A stretch of DNA of 64,000 nucleotides from Actinomycetota bacterium (GTDB lineage Bacteria > Actinomycetota > Actinomycetes > S36-B12 > UBA10799): positions 62,001 through 126,000 of the forward strand of contig JACJWU010000003.1 of the NCBI GenBank assembly GCA_020636995.1, read 5' to 3'. Under the pieces are notes generated by a model. The model was not told the origin of the DNA and ran no database searches. It worked only from the letters and a program-made list of their open reading frames with translations. Both the position numbers and the translations under genes were made by a program. Positions 1 to 7,521 of the stretch are shown one piece after another. Within the stretch, counting starts at the first letter, position 1. Each line of letters begins with the position of its first letter.

Positions 1-85
1 TGACGTTGATCGCGGGATAGGCGAATTGACCGGCCTTGGCACGGTCGAGCATTTCGGCGTAAACCTCAGGGGTAGCAATGGGCAT
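1..85 (-). CDS. fba: Class II fructose-bisphosphate aldolase, N-terminal fragment
   Basis: Only the first 28 codons are in the window; the gene runs off the left edge. The peptide reads MPIATPEVYAEMLDRAKAG and continues into QFAYPAINV, the characteristic start of actinobacterial class II aldolases, which cleave fructose 1,6-bisphosphate in glycolysis and gluconeogenesis using a divalent metal. The start is set by this match and by a TACGCT box (93-98) placed 7 bases before the ATG. The gene is divergent from the methyltransferase gene, an arrangement common near pyrE in actinobacteria. The catalytic part is outside the window. Confidence 0.85.
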   Translation of the reverse strand, partial: MPIATPEVYAEMLDRAKAGQFAYPAINV

Positions 86-92
86 GCCCCCA

Positions 93-98
93 AGCGTA
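93..98 (-). promoter_or_regulatory. -10 box of fba, leaderless
   Basis: On the minus strand TACGCT is followed by 7 bases and then the fba ATG. Transcription would begin at or next to the start codon, so the mRNA is probably leaderless. Confidence 0.5.
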
Positions 99-135
99 GT
101 GGCAACGATCATCAGGGGGCCAGGGATGAGCCGAC

Positions 136-141
136 TACCCT
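136..141 (+). promoter_or_regulatory. -10 box of the TrmH-family gene, leaderless
   Basis: TACCCT is followed by 7 bases and the ATG at 149. It supports that start over longer in-frame extensions, which would run into the divergent fba gene. Confidence 0.5.
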
Positions 142-148
142 GCTGAGC

Positions 149-733
149 ATGCCCGTCGGCCCCCACCCGTTGCCCTGGCCCGACGATCCGCGCCTGGATC
201 CACACCTTCTCGCCGAGGGAGATGGGCGCAACGTCGAGGATCGGTTCCGCTACTGGCGACGCGAGGCGATCGTCGCCGAGTTGGACACCACCCGGCACCC
301 GCTGCACGTCGCCATCGAGAACTTCCAGCACGACTTCAACATCGGGTCCGTGGTGCGCACCGCGAACGCCTTCAACGTCGCGGCCGTACACATTGTCGGA
401 CGGCGGCGCTGGAACCGCCGCGGCGCGATGGTGACCGACCGCTACCAACACGTCGAACACCATCCGGAGCCCGCGGACCTGCTCACTCTGGGGCTGCCGA
501 TCCTCGGCATCGACAACATCGGTGGGTCGGTGCCCCTCGAGGGTGCGCGGATGCCGCGCGAGTGCGTGCTGCTGTTCGGTCAAGAGGGTCCCGGGCTGAG
601 CGCGGAATCACTGGCCATCTGCCAGCAGGTCCTGCACATCACCCAGTACGGGTCGACCCGTTCGATCAACGCCGGTGCGGCCGCCGCGATCGCCATGTGG
701 GCGTGGGCGCTGCAGCACGCGGGAGGCAGTTGA
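149..733 (+). CDS. TrmH/SpoU-family RNA 2'-O-methyltransferase
   Basis: A 194-residue protein with a SPOUT methyltransferase core. Visible motifs are an N-proximal NIGSVVRTANAF (motif 1), then FGQEGPGLS (motif 2) and the C-terminal SINAGAAAAIAMW (motif 3), which together form the knotted S-adenosylmethionine pocket. The family methylates ribose 2'-OH in tRNA or rRNA; the target cannot be told from sequence. The start at 149 is preferred because upstream codons overlap fba and because a TACCCT box lies 7 bases upstream. The stop codon lies inside inverted repeat A1. The product is short for the family and has no obvious extra N-terminal RNA-binding domain. Confidence 0.85.
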   Translation: MPVGPHPLPWPDDPRLDPHLLAEGDGRNVEDRFRYWRREAIVAELDTTRHPLHVAIENFQHDFNIGSVVRTANAFNVAAVHIVGRRRWNRRGAMVTDRYQHVEHHPEPADLLTLGLPILGIDNIGGSVPLEGARMPRECVLLFGQEGPGLSAESLAICQQVLHITQYGSTRSINAGAAAAIAMWAWALQHAGGS

Positions 734-788
734 TTGCTGCATGGTTACCGATCCGCGTCGGTCAAATCGGTAACCGCGCAACAGTCAA
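730..788. repeat. Palindromic repeat family A, copy 1
   Basis: Two 23-base arms (730-752 and 766-788) are inverted copies with 4 mismatches around a 13-base loop. The core of the arm is GGTTACCGAT. The right arm carries the sequence AACCGCGCAACAGTCAA, nearly identical to the arms of the copy at 36629. It lies between convergent genes and contains the stop codon of the methyltransferase, so it may also work as a bidirectional terminator, although there is no T tract. Confidence 0.8.
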
Positions 789-797
789 CGGGGGCGC

Positions 798-1445
798 CTA
801 CTCGGCAGCTGCCGCGCGCGCCTCTCGCTTGTGCTTGACGTACTCGTAGACGATCGGCAGCACGCTGATCCCCACCACGGCGAGCAGGATCAGTTCGATG
901 TGGTCCTTGACGAACGGCACGTTGCCCAGCAGGTATCCGAGGTACGTGACACCGGCCGCCCACAGGACACCGCCGACCGCCGAATAGACCATGTACACGC
1001 GGAAGTCCATGCGGCCGACACCAGCCATGGCCGTGATGAACGTCCGCACGATCGGCACGAACCGTGCCAGCACGATCGCCCGCGGACCGTACCTCTCGAA
1101 GAACTCGTGCGTCTTGTCGACGTACTCCTTGCGGAAGAACCTGGAGTCCGGTTTGTTGAACAGCCGCGGTCCGGCTTTGTGCCCGATCCAGTAGCCGGTG
1201 GCGTTGCCCACGATGGCCGCGATGGCGAGGATCAGGCACGCCAGCCAGATGGGGGTGTCGATGAAGCCCTGCGCGATGAACAGACCCGTCACGAACAGCA
1301 ACGAATCGCCGGGCAGGAAGAAGCCGATGAGCAGGCCGCACTCGGCGAAGATGATGAAGGTCACGCCGATCAGGGCAAGCGGACCCAGCCAGTTGAGGAT
1401 GTTCTCGGGGTCGAGGAACTCCAGCAGCGCGATGGACCAGGTCAT
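798..1445 (-). CDS. DedA-family membrane protein (VTT/SNARE-associated domain)
   Basis: A 215-residue polytopic membrane protein. It shows the DedA hallmarks: an early ECGLLIGFFLPGDSLLF segment, a central GNATGYWIGHKAG stretch, and the RFVPIVRTFITAMAGVGRM motif with the conserved arginines and proline. Family members are linked to lipid (polyprenyl phosphate or phospholipid) flipping and membrane homeostasis; the exact substrate here is unknown. The start is an ATG 7 bases after a TACCGT box. It is convergent with the methyltransferase gene and divergent from pyrE, as is usual in actinobacteria. Confidence 0.85.
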   Translation of the reverse strand: MTWSIALLEFLDPENILNWLGPLALIGVTFIIFAECGLLIGFFLPGDSLLFVTGLFIAQGFIDTPIWLACLILAIAAIVGNATGYWIGHKAGPRLFNKPDSRFFRKEYVDKTHEFFERYGPRAIVLARFVPIVRTFITAMAGVGRMDFRVYMVYSAVGGVLWAAGVTYLGYLLGNVPFVKDHIELILLAVVGISVLPIVYEYVKHKREARAAAAE

Positions 1446-1452
1446 GCGTACG

Positions 1453-1458
1453 ACGGTA
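1453..1458 (-). promoter_or_regulatory. -10 box of dedA, leaderless
   Basis: TACCGT on the minus strand lies 7 bases before the dedA ATG at 1445. Confidence 0.45.
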
Positions 1459-1494
1459 CCCGAGCGCCGGGCCGGTGCCGTCCAACGCCAGCGT

Positions 1495-1500
1495 TAGTGT
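1495..1500 (+). promoter_or_regulatory. -10 box of pyrE, leaderless
   Basis: TAGTGT is followed by 6 bases and the pyrE GTG at 1507. No ribosome-binding site is visible upstream of that GTG. Confidence 0.5.
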
Positions 1501-1506
1501 GGCGAC

Positions 1507-2034
1507 GTGAGCGAGCTCGAGCAATTGAAGCAGCAGATCCTGGACAAGGCGGTCGTCCACGGCAAGGTGGTCCTCTCGTCGGGCCGGGAGGCGGACTACT
1601 ACGTGGACCTGCGCCGGGTCACCCTCGACCACGAGGCCGCGCCGCTGGTCGGTTCGGTCATGCGGGCACTGACTGCGGACCTCATGTTCGACGCGGTCGG
1701 GGGCCTGACGCTCGGTGCGGATCCTGTGGCCGCCGCGATGATGCATGCGCCGGGCCGGCCGCTGGATGCGTTCGTGGTGCGCAAGCAGGGCAAGGCGCAC
1801 GGACTGCAACGCCGCATCGAAGGCCCGGACGTGGCCGGCCGGACCGTGCTGGCGGTGGAGGACACCTCGACCACCGGGTCCAGCGTGCTGGCCGCGGTGG
1901 AGGCCCTGCAGGAGGCCGGCGCCCACATCGCTGCGGTGGCGGTCATCGTCGACCGCGGTGCCGGCGAGGCCGTACGAGCTGCCGGACTGGAATACCGCGC
2001 GGCCCTGTCGCTGGCCGATCTCGGCCTGTCCTGA
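1507..2034 (+). CDS. pyrE: Orotate phosphoribosyltransferase
   Basis: A 175-residue type I phosphoribosyltransferase that joins orotate and PRPP to make OMP in pyrimidine synthesis. The PRPP-binding signature VLAVEDTSTTGSS spans residues 114-126, and the flexible catalytic loop RKQGKAHG spans 92-99. Length and both motifs match the short actinobacterial PyrE. The GTG start at 1507 has no Shine-Dalgarno and fits a leaderless mRNA. The next gene on the same strand begins 65 bases after the stop. Confidence 0.95.
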   Translation: MSELEQLKQQILDKAVVHGKVVLSSGREADYYVDLRRVTLDHEAAPLVGSVMRALTADLMFDAVGGLTLGADPVAAAMMHAPGRPLDAFVVRKQGKAHGLQRRIEGPDVAGRTVLAVEDTSTTGSSVLAAVEALQEAGAHIAAVAVIVDRGAGEAVRAAGLEYRAALSLADLGLS

Positions 2035-2087
2035 CACTGCGGGGGACACCCACGGCGCGCCCCTTTGGGGTCGGCGACATCCTGGCC

Positions 2088-2093
2088 CACGAT
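2088..2093 (+). promoter_or_regulatory. Possible -10 box of the gene after pyrE
   Basis: CACGAT is followed by 6 bases and a GTG at 2100. It is a weak match to TANNNT, but the spacing equals that at other starts in the window. Confidence 0.3.
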
Positions 2094-2099
2094 GGGGTC

Positions 2100-2570
2100 G
2101 TGCGGGAGATCATCATCGCCCTGCTGCCGCCACTGCCGGGCGAGCGCTGGTCGTGGCGAGAGGTCGCCGCTGAGTTGGCGGCGTACAACTACCCGGTCCG
2201 CATCGTCGCGCACCTTCCGCAGGCGGCACCGTCCGGCGAGCTCGACCTCGCGGGTGAGTGGGTCGCCCATTGCGCCTTGGAGTTGGCCACACAGGTGGGC
2301 CGGCCCCCGGTCCTGCTGGTGGCACGAGGCGGCGCGGGCAGGATGCTCACCGCTCTCGGCTTCGCCCAGAAGGCCTCACGCAGGCGGGTCGTCGGATACG
2401 TGCTCGTCGACGCGGATCTGCCCAAGGCCGGCGTCGCCGATTGGCCCGATGCCCCGGTCACGTACATCGGAACCCGCGAGGCCCACGCCGCCGAACTGCG
2501 CGGATGGGACGTGGTCACCGACGGGGATCTCGCCGCGACCCTTCGGATCGTGACCGATCAGAGCGCCTGA
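2100..2570 (+). CDS. Hypothetical protein, possibly a degenerate alpha/beta-hydrolase fold
   Basis: A 156-residue protein I do not recognise. It alternates hydrophobic strands (REIIIALLPPLPG, VLLVARGGAGRML, VVGYVLVDADLP, VTYIGTREAHAAEL) in the pattern of a small alpha/beta hydrolase, but the nucleophile-elbow position reads ARGGAG, with no serine. If the fold is right it is probably not an active hydrolase of the usual kind. No ATG exists in this frame, so the GTG at 2100 is chosen; it follows a CACGAT box by 6 bases. It sits just downstream of pyrE on the same strand, and its last 13 bases overlap the 3' end of the convergent reductase gene. Confidence 0.55.
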   Translation: MREIIIALLPPLPGERWSWREVAAELAAYNYPVRIVAHLPQAAPSGELDLAGEWVAHCALELATQVGRPPVLLVARGGAGRMLTALGFAQKASRRRVVGYVLVDADLPKAGVADWPDAPVTYIGTREAHAAELRGWDVVTDGDLAATLRIVTDQSA

Positions 2571-3580
2571 GCCTGCCGCAGCAACTCCTGCTCCACCTCC
2601 GCATCGATCCCGTGGACTGCCACCCGGGCGGTCGGCCGCCAGTCCGGGCCCTCCTTCTGCAGCCATGCCCAGGTGTCCGCCACCGTCTCGGTCAGAGGCC
2701 GCGCCGTGAAGCCGTAGTCGTACGACGCCTTCCCGTCCACCGCCCACAGCCCGGCGGTCTGTGGCGACTCGGGGACCCACAACGGCAGCCCACGCCACGG
2801 CTCCACATCTGCGGCCAGCAGTCGATCGTCCGGAACGAACACCGGCGAACCACCGGCGACCTCGGAAACCGCCTGTGCGAAATCGCCCCACGTGTACTCC
2901 CCTGGCTGCGTGACGACGTCATACCGACCCGGCCGGCCGGTCTCGGCACATGTCAGGACGAACTCGGCGAGGTCGCGCACATCGACGTACTGGAACCACG
3001 TCTGCGGCTCGCCACCGACCACGAAGCCGTCCCCCCGTGCTGCCCGTCGCAGGTAGTCCGGAAGGCGGCCGAGATCTTCGTGCGGCCCGAGCACGATCCC
3101 CGGTCTCACGACCAGCGTGTTGATCTCGCCGTAGATGGTCTCGACGGCCCGTTCCACCCCGGCCTTGAGCCGGCCGTAGAGCGAAGCATCCTCGCTGGGG
3201 CCATCGGTGATGCCGGTCTCGTAGATGGGGGATCCGGACTCGACCGGCTGTTCCGGCCACTGGCTGTGGGCGGTGACCGTGGACACCACGGCGTACTCGG
3301 GGGCAACATCCTTGAGGATCCGGGCACTCATCAAGGCGTGCGACGGGGCGTAGCAGGCGGGGTCCACGATGAGGTCCGCGCCGCCGCGTTCGTCGATGAG
3401 TTTGGCCAGATCCCGCAGGTCGGAGACCATCGTGCGATCACCCCGCACGGCCAGCGCACCGCTGGGTGGGGGACCGCTGCGACCCCGGTTGAACACCACC
3501 ACGTCGTAGCCGCGACGCTGCGCGGCGTTGCAGATGGCGCGCCCGACGAATCGCGTACCACCCAGAACCACCAGTCGCAT
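2558..3580 (-). CDS. NAD-dependent epimerase/dehydratase-family reductase
   Basis: A 340-residue extended short-chain dehydrogenase. The N-terminal GGTRFVG (residues 7-13) is the Rossmann dinucleotide loop, and YGRLK (Tyr135, Lys139) is the catalytic pair. The middle contains RPGIVLGPHEDLGRLPDYLRR, typical of sugar-epimerase-like reductases. The substrate is unknown. Its start overlaps the stop of the upstream SDR gene, so the two are probably co-transcribed. Its 3' end overlaps the convergent hypothetical gene by 13 bases. Confidence 0.8.
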   Translation of the reverse strand: MRLVVLGGTRFVGRAICNAAQRRGYDVVVFNRGRSGPPPSGALAVRGDRTMVSDLRDLAKLIDERGGADLIVDPACYAPSHALMSARILKDVAPEYAVVSTVTAHSQWPEQPVESGSPIYETGITDGPSEDASLYGRLKAGVERAVETIYGEINTLVVRPGIVLGPHEDLGRLPDYLRRAARGDGFVVGGEPQTWFQYVDVRDLAEFVLTCAETGRPGRYDVVTQPGEYTWGDFAQAVSEVAGGSPVFVPDDRLLAADVEPWRGLPLWVPESPQTAGLWAVDGKASYDYGFTARPLTETVADTWAWLQKEGPDWRPTARVAVHGIDAEVEQELLRQAQAL

Positions 3581-4311
3581 CAGCCGTCCTCCCCGCGCCG
3601 CTTCGAGACCGAGCGCAGCAGACTGCGCGGGGCGTGTTGGGCGACCATCGACACCGCACGGTAGCGCATGCTCGGGATGGAAAGCACCGTTCCGCGTTCG
3701 CAGTCGCGGAGCCCCTGCCGGGCGACCTCACCGGCGTTCAGCCACATCCACCCCGGACCGCCGACATCCATCGCCGCACGCTCGTGGAACTCGGTGCGGG
3801 TGAAGCCCGGGCACAACGCGGTCACGTGTATCCCCGCGGGGGTCTGTGCGGCAAGACCTTCGGAGAAGACCGTCACCCAGGCCTTGGCCGCGGAGTAGGT
3901 CCCGAACGGCACCCAGCCGGCGACGCTGGAGACGTTGAGGATCCGGCCGCGACCTTTGGCCACCATTCCCGGCAGTGCGGCATGCGACAGGCGCATGACC
4001 GCCGTGACGAGGACATCGAGCAGCGCCTGCTCGTCGTCGATCTCGGAGTCCAGGAACGACGCGTTGATCCCGTAGCCGGCATTGTTGACCAGCCAGTCGA
4101 CGTCCCCGGCCACCTGCTCGACCGCGGCGAGTTGGTCACGATCCGACAGGTCAGCCGGCAGGACCTCGGCGTTGCCGAGCTCGGTGGCCAGTTCTTCGAG
4201 CCGGACGCGATCGCGGGACACCAGGATCAGGTCGTGTCCCTGCAGGGACAGTTCCACCGCGATCTCCCTGCCGATGCCCGCCGTCGGGCCGGTCACCAGT
4301 GCAACACCCAC
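3580..4311 (-). CDS. Classical short-chain dehydrogenase/reductase
   Basis: A 243-residue classical SDR. TGPTAGIG (residues 7-14) binds the nucleotide, NNAG lies at 76-79, and the catalytic Ser128 with Tyr139 and Lys143 (YSAAK) is complete. VSRDR after the second strand suggests NADP preference. The substrate is unknown. Translation starts at a GTG at 4311 with a purine-rich stretch upstream. It is the first gene of a two-gene unit with the epimerase-like reductase and is divergent from the aminotransferase. Confidence 0.85.
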   Translation of the reverse strand: MGVALVTGPTAGIGREIAVELSLQGHDLILVSRDRVRLEELATELGNAEVLPADLSDRDQLAAVEQVAGDVDWLVNNAGYGINASFLDSEIDDEQALLDVLVTAVMRLSHAALPGMVAKGRGRILNVSSVAGWVPFGTYSAAKAWVTVFSEGLAAQTPAGIHVTALCPGFTRTEFHERAAMDVGGPGWMWLNAGEVARQGLRDCERGTVLSIPSMRYRAVSMVAQHAPRSLLRSVSKRRGEDG

Positions 4312-4358
4312 GGATCGGAATCTTCCTCCCCTGTCCCGCGCAACGCCACCGGAGGCAG

Positions 4359-4364
4359 CAGAAT
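4359..4364 (+). promoter_or_regulatory. -10 box of the aminotransferase gene, leaderless
   Basis: CAGAAT is followed by 6 bases and the ATG at 4371. The only GGAGG nearby (4351-4355) is 15 bases from the ATG, too far for a normal ribosome-binding site. Confidence 0.4.
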
Positions 4365-4370
4365 CGGTCC

Positions 4371-5531
4371 ATGACCCACTTGGTGGCCCGGATGCGCCCG
4401 TACGAGCGCACGATATTCGGGGAGATGTCGGCGCTGGCCACCCGGCTCGGCGCGGTCAATCTCGGGCAGGGCTTCCCGGACACCGGTGGTCCGGACGAGG
4501 TGCGCCGGGCAGCGGAGCGGGCGATCGCGGAAGGCCACGGCGACCAGTACCCGCCGGCGCATGGGAATCCCGTCCTGCGCGCCGCCGTGAGCGAACACCA
4601 GCGGCGCTTCTACGGGATCGACGTGGATCCCGATGTGGGTGTCGTCGTGACCACCGGGGCCACGGAGGCGATCGCCGCCACGATCCTGGCGCTGGTGGAA
4701 CCCGGGCAACAGGTGATGGTCCTTGATCCGTACTTCGACCTCTACGCCGCCACGATCGCCCTGGCCGGCGCGGAACGGGTCGCGGTACCGCTGACCGCCC
4801 ACACGTTGCGCCCGGACCTTGGCGCGATGCGCGCAGCGCTGACACCGCGGACACGGATGCTGGTTGTCAACAGTCCCCACAACCCCACCGGAGTGGTCTT
4901 CACACGCGGCGAGGTCGAGGCGCTCGCGGCGTTCGCCTTCGAGCACGACCTCCTGGTGCTCGCCGACGAGGCGTACGAGCACCTCTGGTTCGACGACAAC
5001 GTGCATGTCCCGCTGGCCGGCCTGCCGGGGATGTTCGAACGCACGGTGACCGTCGGGTCCGGAGGCAAGTCCTTCTCGTTCACCGGGTGGAAGGTCGGCT
5101 GGGCCTCGGGACCGCCGGACCTGATCGGACCGGTGCGCGTCGTGCGTCAGCACCTGTCCTACGTCTCCGGCGGACCGTTCCAGGAGGCGATGGCCGTGGG
5201 CCTGCACCTGCCCGACACCTACTTCGACGGCTTCCGCGCGGACCTCGCGGCCAAACGGGACAGGCTCTGCGCCGGCCTGACCGAACTCGGCTTCCGGGTG
5301 ATCCCACCGCAAGGGACGTACTTCGCGACCACGGATGTGCGCCCACTCGGTTTCACCGACGGCGACGAGTTCTGCCGGCGGGTGCCGCACGAGGCGGGAG
5401 TGGTCGCGATCCCGCTCTCGGCGCTCAGCGACCACCCGGAGGTGAGCGCTCCGTACGCGCGGTGGGCCTTCTGCAAGCGGGATGCGGTGCTCGACGAGGC
5501 GCTCAGGCGACTGCGGGGGTGGCTGGGCTAA
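4371..5531 (+). CDS. Class I/II PLP-dependent aminotransferase (DapC/KAT-like)
   Basis: A 386-residue fold-type I aminotransferase. The substrate-binding NPTG is at 171-174, DEAYEH around 199-204, and the PLP-binding lysine is most likely Lys233 in GGKSFSFTGW. The early LGQGFPD and the QYPPAHG segment are typical of the kynurenine aminotransferase and actinobacterial N-succinyldiaminopimelate aminotransferase branch. A role in lysine biosynthesis is therefore possible, but the substrate is not fixed by sequence. The start is the ATG at 4371, 6 bases after a CAGAAT box; a second ATG 21 bases on is less likely. Confidence 0.85.
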   Translation: MTHLVARMRPYERTIFGEMSALATRLGAVNLGQGFPDTGGPDEVRRAAERAIAEGHGDQYPPAHGNPVLRAAVSEHQRRFYGIDVDPDVGVVVTTGATEAIAATILALVEPGQQVMVLDPYFDLYAATIALAGAERVAVPLTAHTLRPDLGAMRAALTPRTRMLVVNSPHNPTGVVFTRGEVEALAAFAFEHDLLVLADEAYEHLWFDDNVHVPLAGLPGMFERTVTVGSGGKSFSFTGWKVGWASGPPDLIGPVRVVRQHLSYVSGGPFQEAMAVGLHLPDTYFDGFRADLAAKRDRLCAGLTELGFRVIPPQGTYFATTDVRPLGFTDGDEFCRRVPHEAGVVAIPLSALSDHPEVSAPYARWAFCKRDAVLDEALRRLRGWLG

Positions 5532-5545
5532 CTAGGGCGGCGACT

Positions 5546-5679
5546 GCGTACGGAACTGGTCCAAGGGCCTGCGGTCACAACCAGTTCCGTACGCGACACG
5601 CCGCGAAACCCGACCCTCTCCTCGCGCTCTTCGCGTGTTGCTGGTCGGGAAAGGGGACCGCCCAACCAGTTCTGTACGC
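5546..5679. repeat. Palindromic repeat family E
   Basis: A perfect 15-base inverted repeat (5546-5560 and 5580-5594; core GTACGGAACTGGT) is followed about 70 bases later by a third copy of the right arm with one mismatch (5665-5679). The rest of the 212-base gap between the aminotransferase and the CoA-transferase holds only the promoter of the next operon. The hairpin could end transcription of the aminotransferase gene. I saw no second locus with this arm in the window. Confidence 0.75.
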
Positions 5680-5703
5680 CAACTGGCCTCGCCCGGCGCA
5701 GAC

Positions 5704-5737
5704 TGTATACAATCGAACTCTGATTGAATGCAAGGAG
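5704..5737 (+). promoter_or_regulatory. Promoter, GntR-type operator and RBS of the glutarate operon
   Basis: TGTATACA (5704-5711) is a perfect palindrome of the kind bound by FCD-subfamily GntR regulators. It overlaps a good -10 box, TACAAT (5708-5713). AAGGAG (5732-5737) lies 6 bases before the ATG at 5744. A repressor bound here would block RNA polymerase, so autoregulation by the GntR protein two genes on is likely. No clear -35 box is visible. Confidence 0.6.
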
Positions 5738-5743
5738 TCGCGC

Positions 5744-6868
5744 ATGCCCCCCACCGCCCTCGACGGTGTGCTCGTCGCCGACTTCTCACGGGTGCTGGCG
5801 GGACCGTACGCGACCATGCTGTTGGGCGACCTCGGGGCGACGGTCGTGAAAGTTGAACGACCCGGTACCGGCGACGACACCCGCTCTTGGGGGCCACCGT
5901 TCTCGGCCGACGGCCGATCCACCTACTTCCACTCCGTGAACCGCAACAAGCTCTCGATCGCCCTCGACCTGTCCGACCGCGAGGATCTGGCAGTCGCTCA
6001 AGACCTGGCGGCCTCCTGCGACGTCCTGGTGCAGAACCACAAGCCCGGCGGCCTGACCCGATTCGGGCTGGACTACGAGTCGACCTCTGCGATCAACCCC
6101 GCGGTCGTCTACTGCTCGATCAGTGGATTCGGCAGCGGTGAAGGCCGCGACCTGCCGGGGTACGACCTGCTCGTACAGGCGATGGGTGGGTTGATGAGCA
6201 TCACCGGGGATGCCGAACCGACGAAAGCCGGGGTCGCGGTCGTCGACGTCCTGACCGGCTTGCATGCGACGGTGGGCATTCTGGCCGCGTTGCGCCACCG
6301 CGAACAGACAGGCGCGGGTCAGCACCTCGAGGTCTCGCTGCTCGCGTCGCTGCTGTCGTCCCTGGTCAACCAGTCCTCGGCGTACGTCGCAGCCGGGGTC
6401 GTGCCCGAACGCATGGGCAACGCCCACCCGTCCATCGCCCCGTACGACCTGTTCGCCACCGCAGACCGGCCGATGATCATCGCGGTGGGCAACGACGCTC
6501 AGTTCCGCAGGCTGGCTGAGGTCCTGCAGCTCGACGACAACCCCGCCTACCGCACGAACACCGACCGGGTCAGCCATCGCGATGCCTTGAAGGAGGACCT
6601 CGAAGCCGTACTTCGGACCCGCGACGCCGACCAGTGGCAGCAACTGCTCACCGCAGCAGGTGTGCCGTGTGGTCCGATCAACGGCATCGACCAGGCCTTC
6701 GATCTGGCATCCCGGCTCGGACTGGAACCCGTCGCGCAGGTGCAGGGGACGCCGGTGGTCGCGAACCCCGTTCGCTACATGGCCACGCCACCCGGCTACC
6801 GGATCGCGCCAGCCGCGGTCGACAGTGACCGGGCCGAGGTCCTGGCCCTTCTGCGGGAGCGGTCGTGA
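5744..6868 (+). CDS. CaiB/BaiF-family CoA-transferase, probably acting on glutarate
   Basis: A 374-residue class III CoA-transferase. The N-terminus (DGVLVADFSRVLAGPYATML) and the KPGGLTRFGLDY segment are family hallmarks, and Asp141 in LPGYDLLVQA is the expected catalytic aspartate that forms the acyl anhydride. The gene begins a three-gene operon with a GntR regulator and a glutaryl-CoA dehydrogenase. By context it probably activates glutarate with succinyl-CoA, as human SUGCT does; this is inference. The ATG at 5744 has AAGGAG 6 bases upstream. The stop overlaps the GTG of the next gene by 4 bases. Confidence 0.85.
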   Translation: MPPTALDGVLVADFSRVLAGPYATMLLGDLGATVVKVERPGTGDDTRSWGPPFSADGRSTYFHSVNRNKLSIALDLSDREDLAVAQDLAASCDVLVQNHKPGGLTRFGLDYESTSAINPAVVYCSISGFGSGEGRDLPGYDLLVQAMGGLMSITGDAEPTKAGVAVVDVLTGLHATVGILAALRHREQTGAGQHLEVSLLASLLSSLVNQSSAYVAAGVVPERMGNAHPSIAPYDLFATADRPMIIAVGNDAQFRRLAEVLQLDDNPAYRTNTDRVSHRDALKEDLEAVLRTRDADQWQQLLTAAGVPCGPINGIDQAFDLASRLGLEPVAQVQGTPVVANPVRYMATPPGYRIAPAAVDSDRAEVLALLRERS

Positions 6869-7521
6869 CCGCCCAGGAGCGGATGCTGGAGGCGCTGCGG
6901 ACCGAGGTGCTCACCGGAGCCCTGCGACCCGGTGAACAGGTCGTGCAGGAAGTCGTTGCGGAGCAGCACGGCGTCAGCCGCGTGCCGGTGCGCGAAGCCC
7001 TGCAGACCCTGGCCTCTGAGGGCCTGATCACCCATGTCCCCCATCGCGGCTACTTCGTCACCCGCCTCAGCATCCCGGACCTGCTCGAGGTCTACCGCCT
7101 GCGCACGATCCTTGAGACCGAGGCGCTCACCGCCGGGATCCCCGTCCTCACCGACGCGGACGTGAACACCATCGCGGAACTCGCAGATCGTGTGGACTCC
7201 GCGGCCGCCGAGCGCGACATGGCGGCACTCACCCACGCCAACCGTGACTTCCATTTCGCCATGTTCGACGCCGCCGGGATGCCCCGTCTCAGCCGGCTAC
7301 TGCGGCAACTCTGGGACGCGTCCGACGTGTACCGATCCCTGTACTTCCAGCAGGCGGGCAACCGGGAGCGCGTCGGGCGCGAGCACGCGGCGATGCTCGA
7401 TGCGGTCCGCGAGCACGACGTCGAGACCACGATCCGACTACACGACGAACACCGTCAGCACTCAGTGTCCTGGCTGACGGCAGCACTTCGACGAGAACCC
7501 GCACACAGGAGAACCCCATGA
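6865..7521 (+). CDS. GntR-family transcriptional regulator, FCD subfamily
   Basis: A 218-residue regulator with an N-terminal winged helix (about residues 5-70, including GVSRVPVREALQTLASEGLI) and an all-helical FCD ligand domain (about 78-205) with histidines suited to metal-assisted binding of a carboxylate. It starts with a GTG overlapping the CoA-transferase stop, and its own stop overlaps the next ATG, so the three genes are translationally coupled. The TGTATACA palindrome in front of the operon is its likely site, and glutarate or a related diacid its likely ligand. Both points are inferred from position. Confidence 0.9.
   Translation: MTAQERMLEALRTEVLTGALRPGEQVVQEVVAEQHGVSRVPVREALQTLASEGLITHVPHRGYFVTRLSIPDLLEVYRLRTILETEALTAGIPVLTDADVNTIAELADRVDSAAAERDMAALTHANRDFHFAMFDAAGMPRLSRLLRQLWDASDVYRSLYFQQAGNRERVGREHAAMLDAVREHDVETTIRLHDEHRQHSVSWLTAALRREPAHRRTP

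Noticed and set aside
26..148. A longer N-terminus for the TrmH-family protein starting at 26
   Set aside because: That stretch is antisense to the recognisable N-terminus of fructose-bisphosphate aldolase, and a -10 box lies 7 bases before the ATG at 149.
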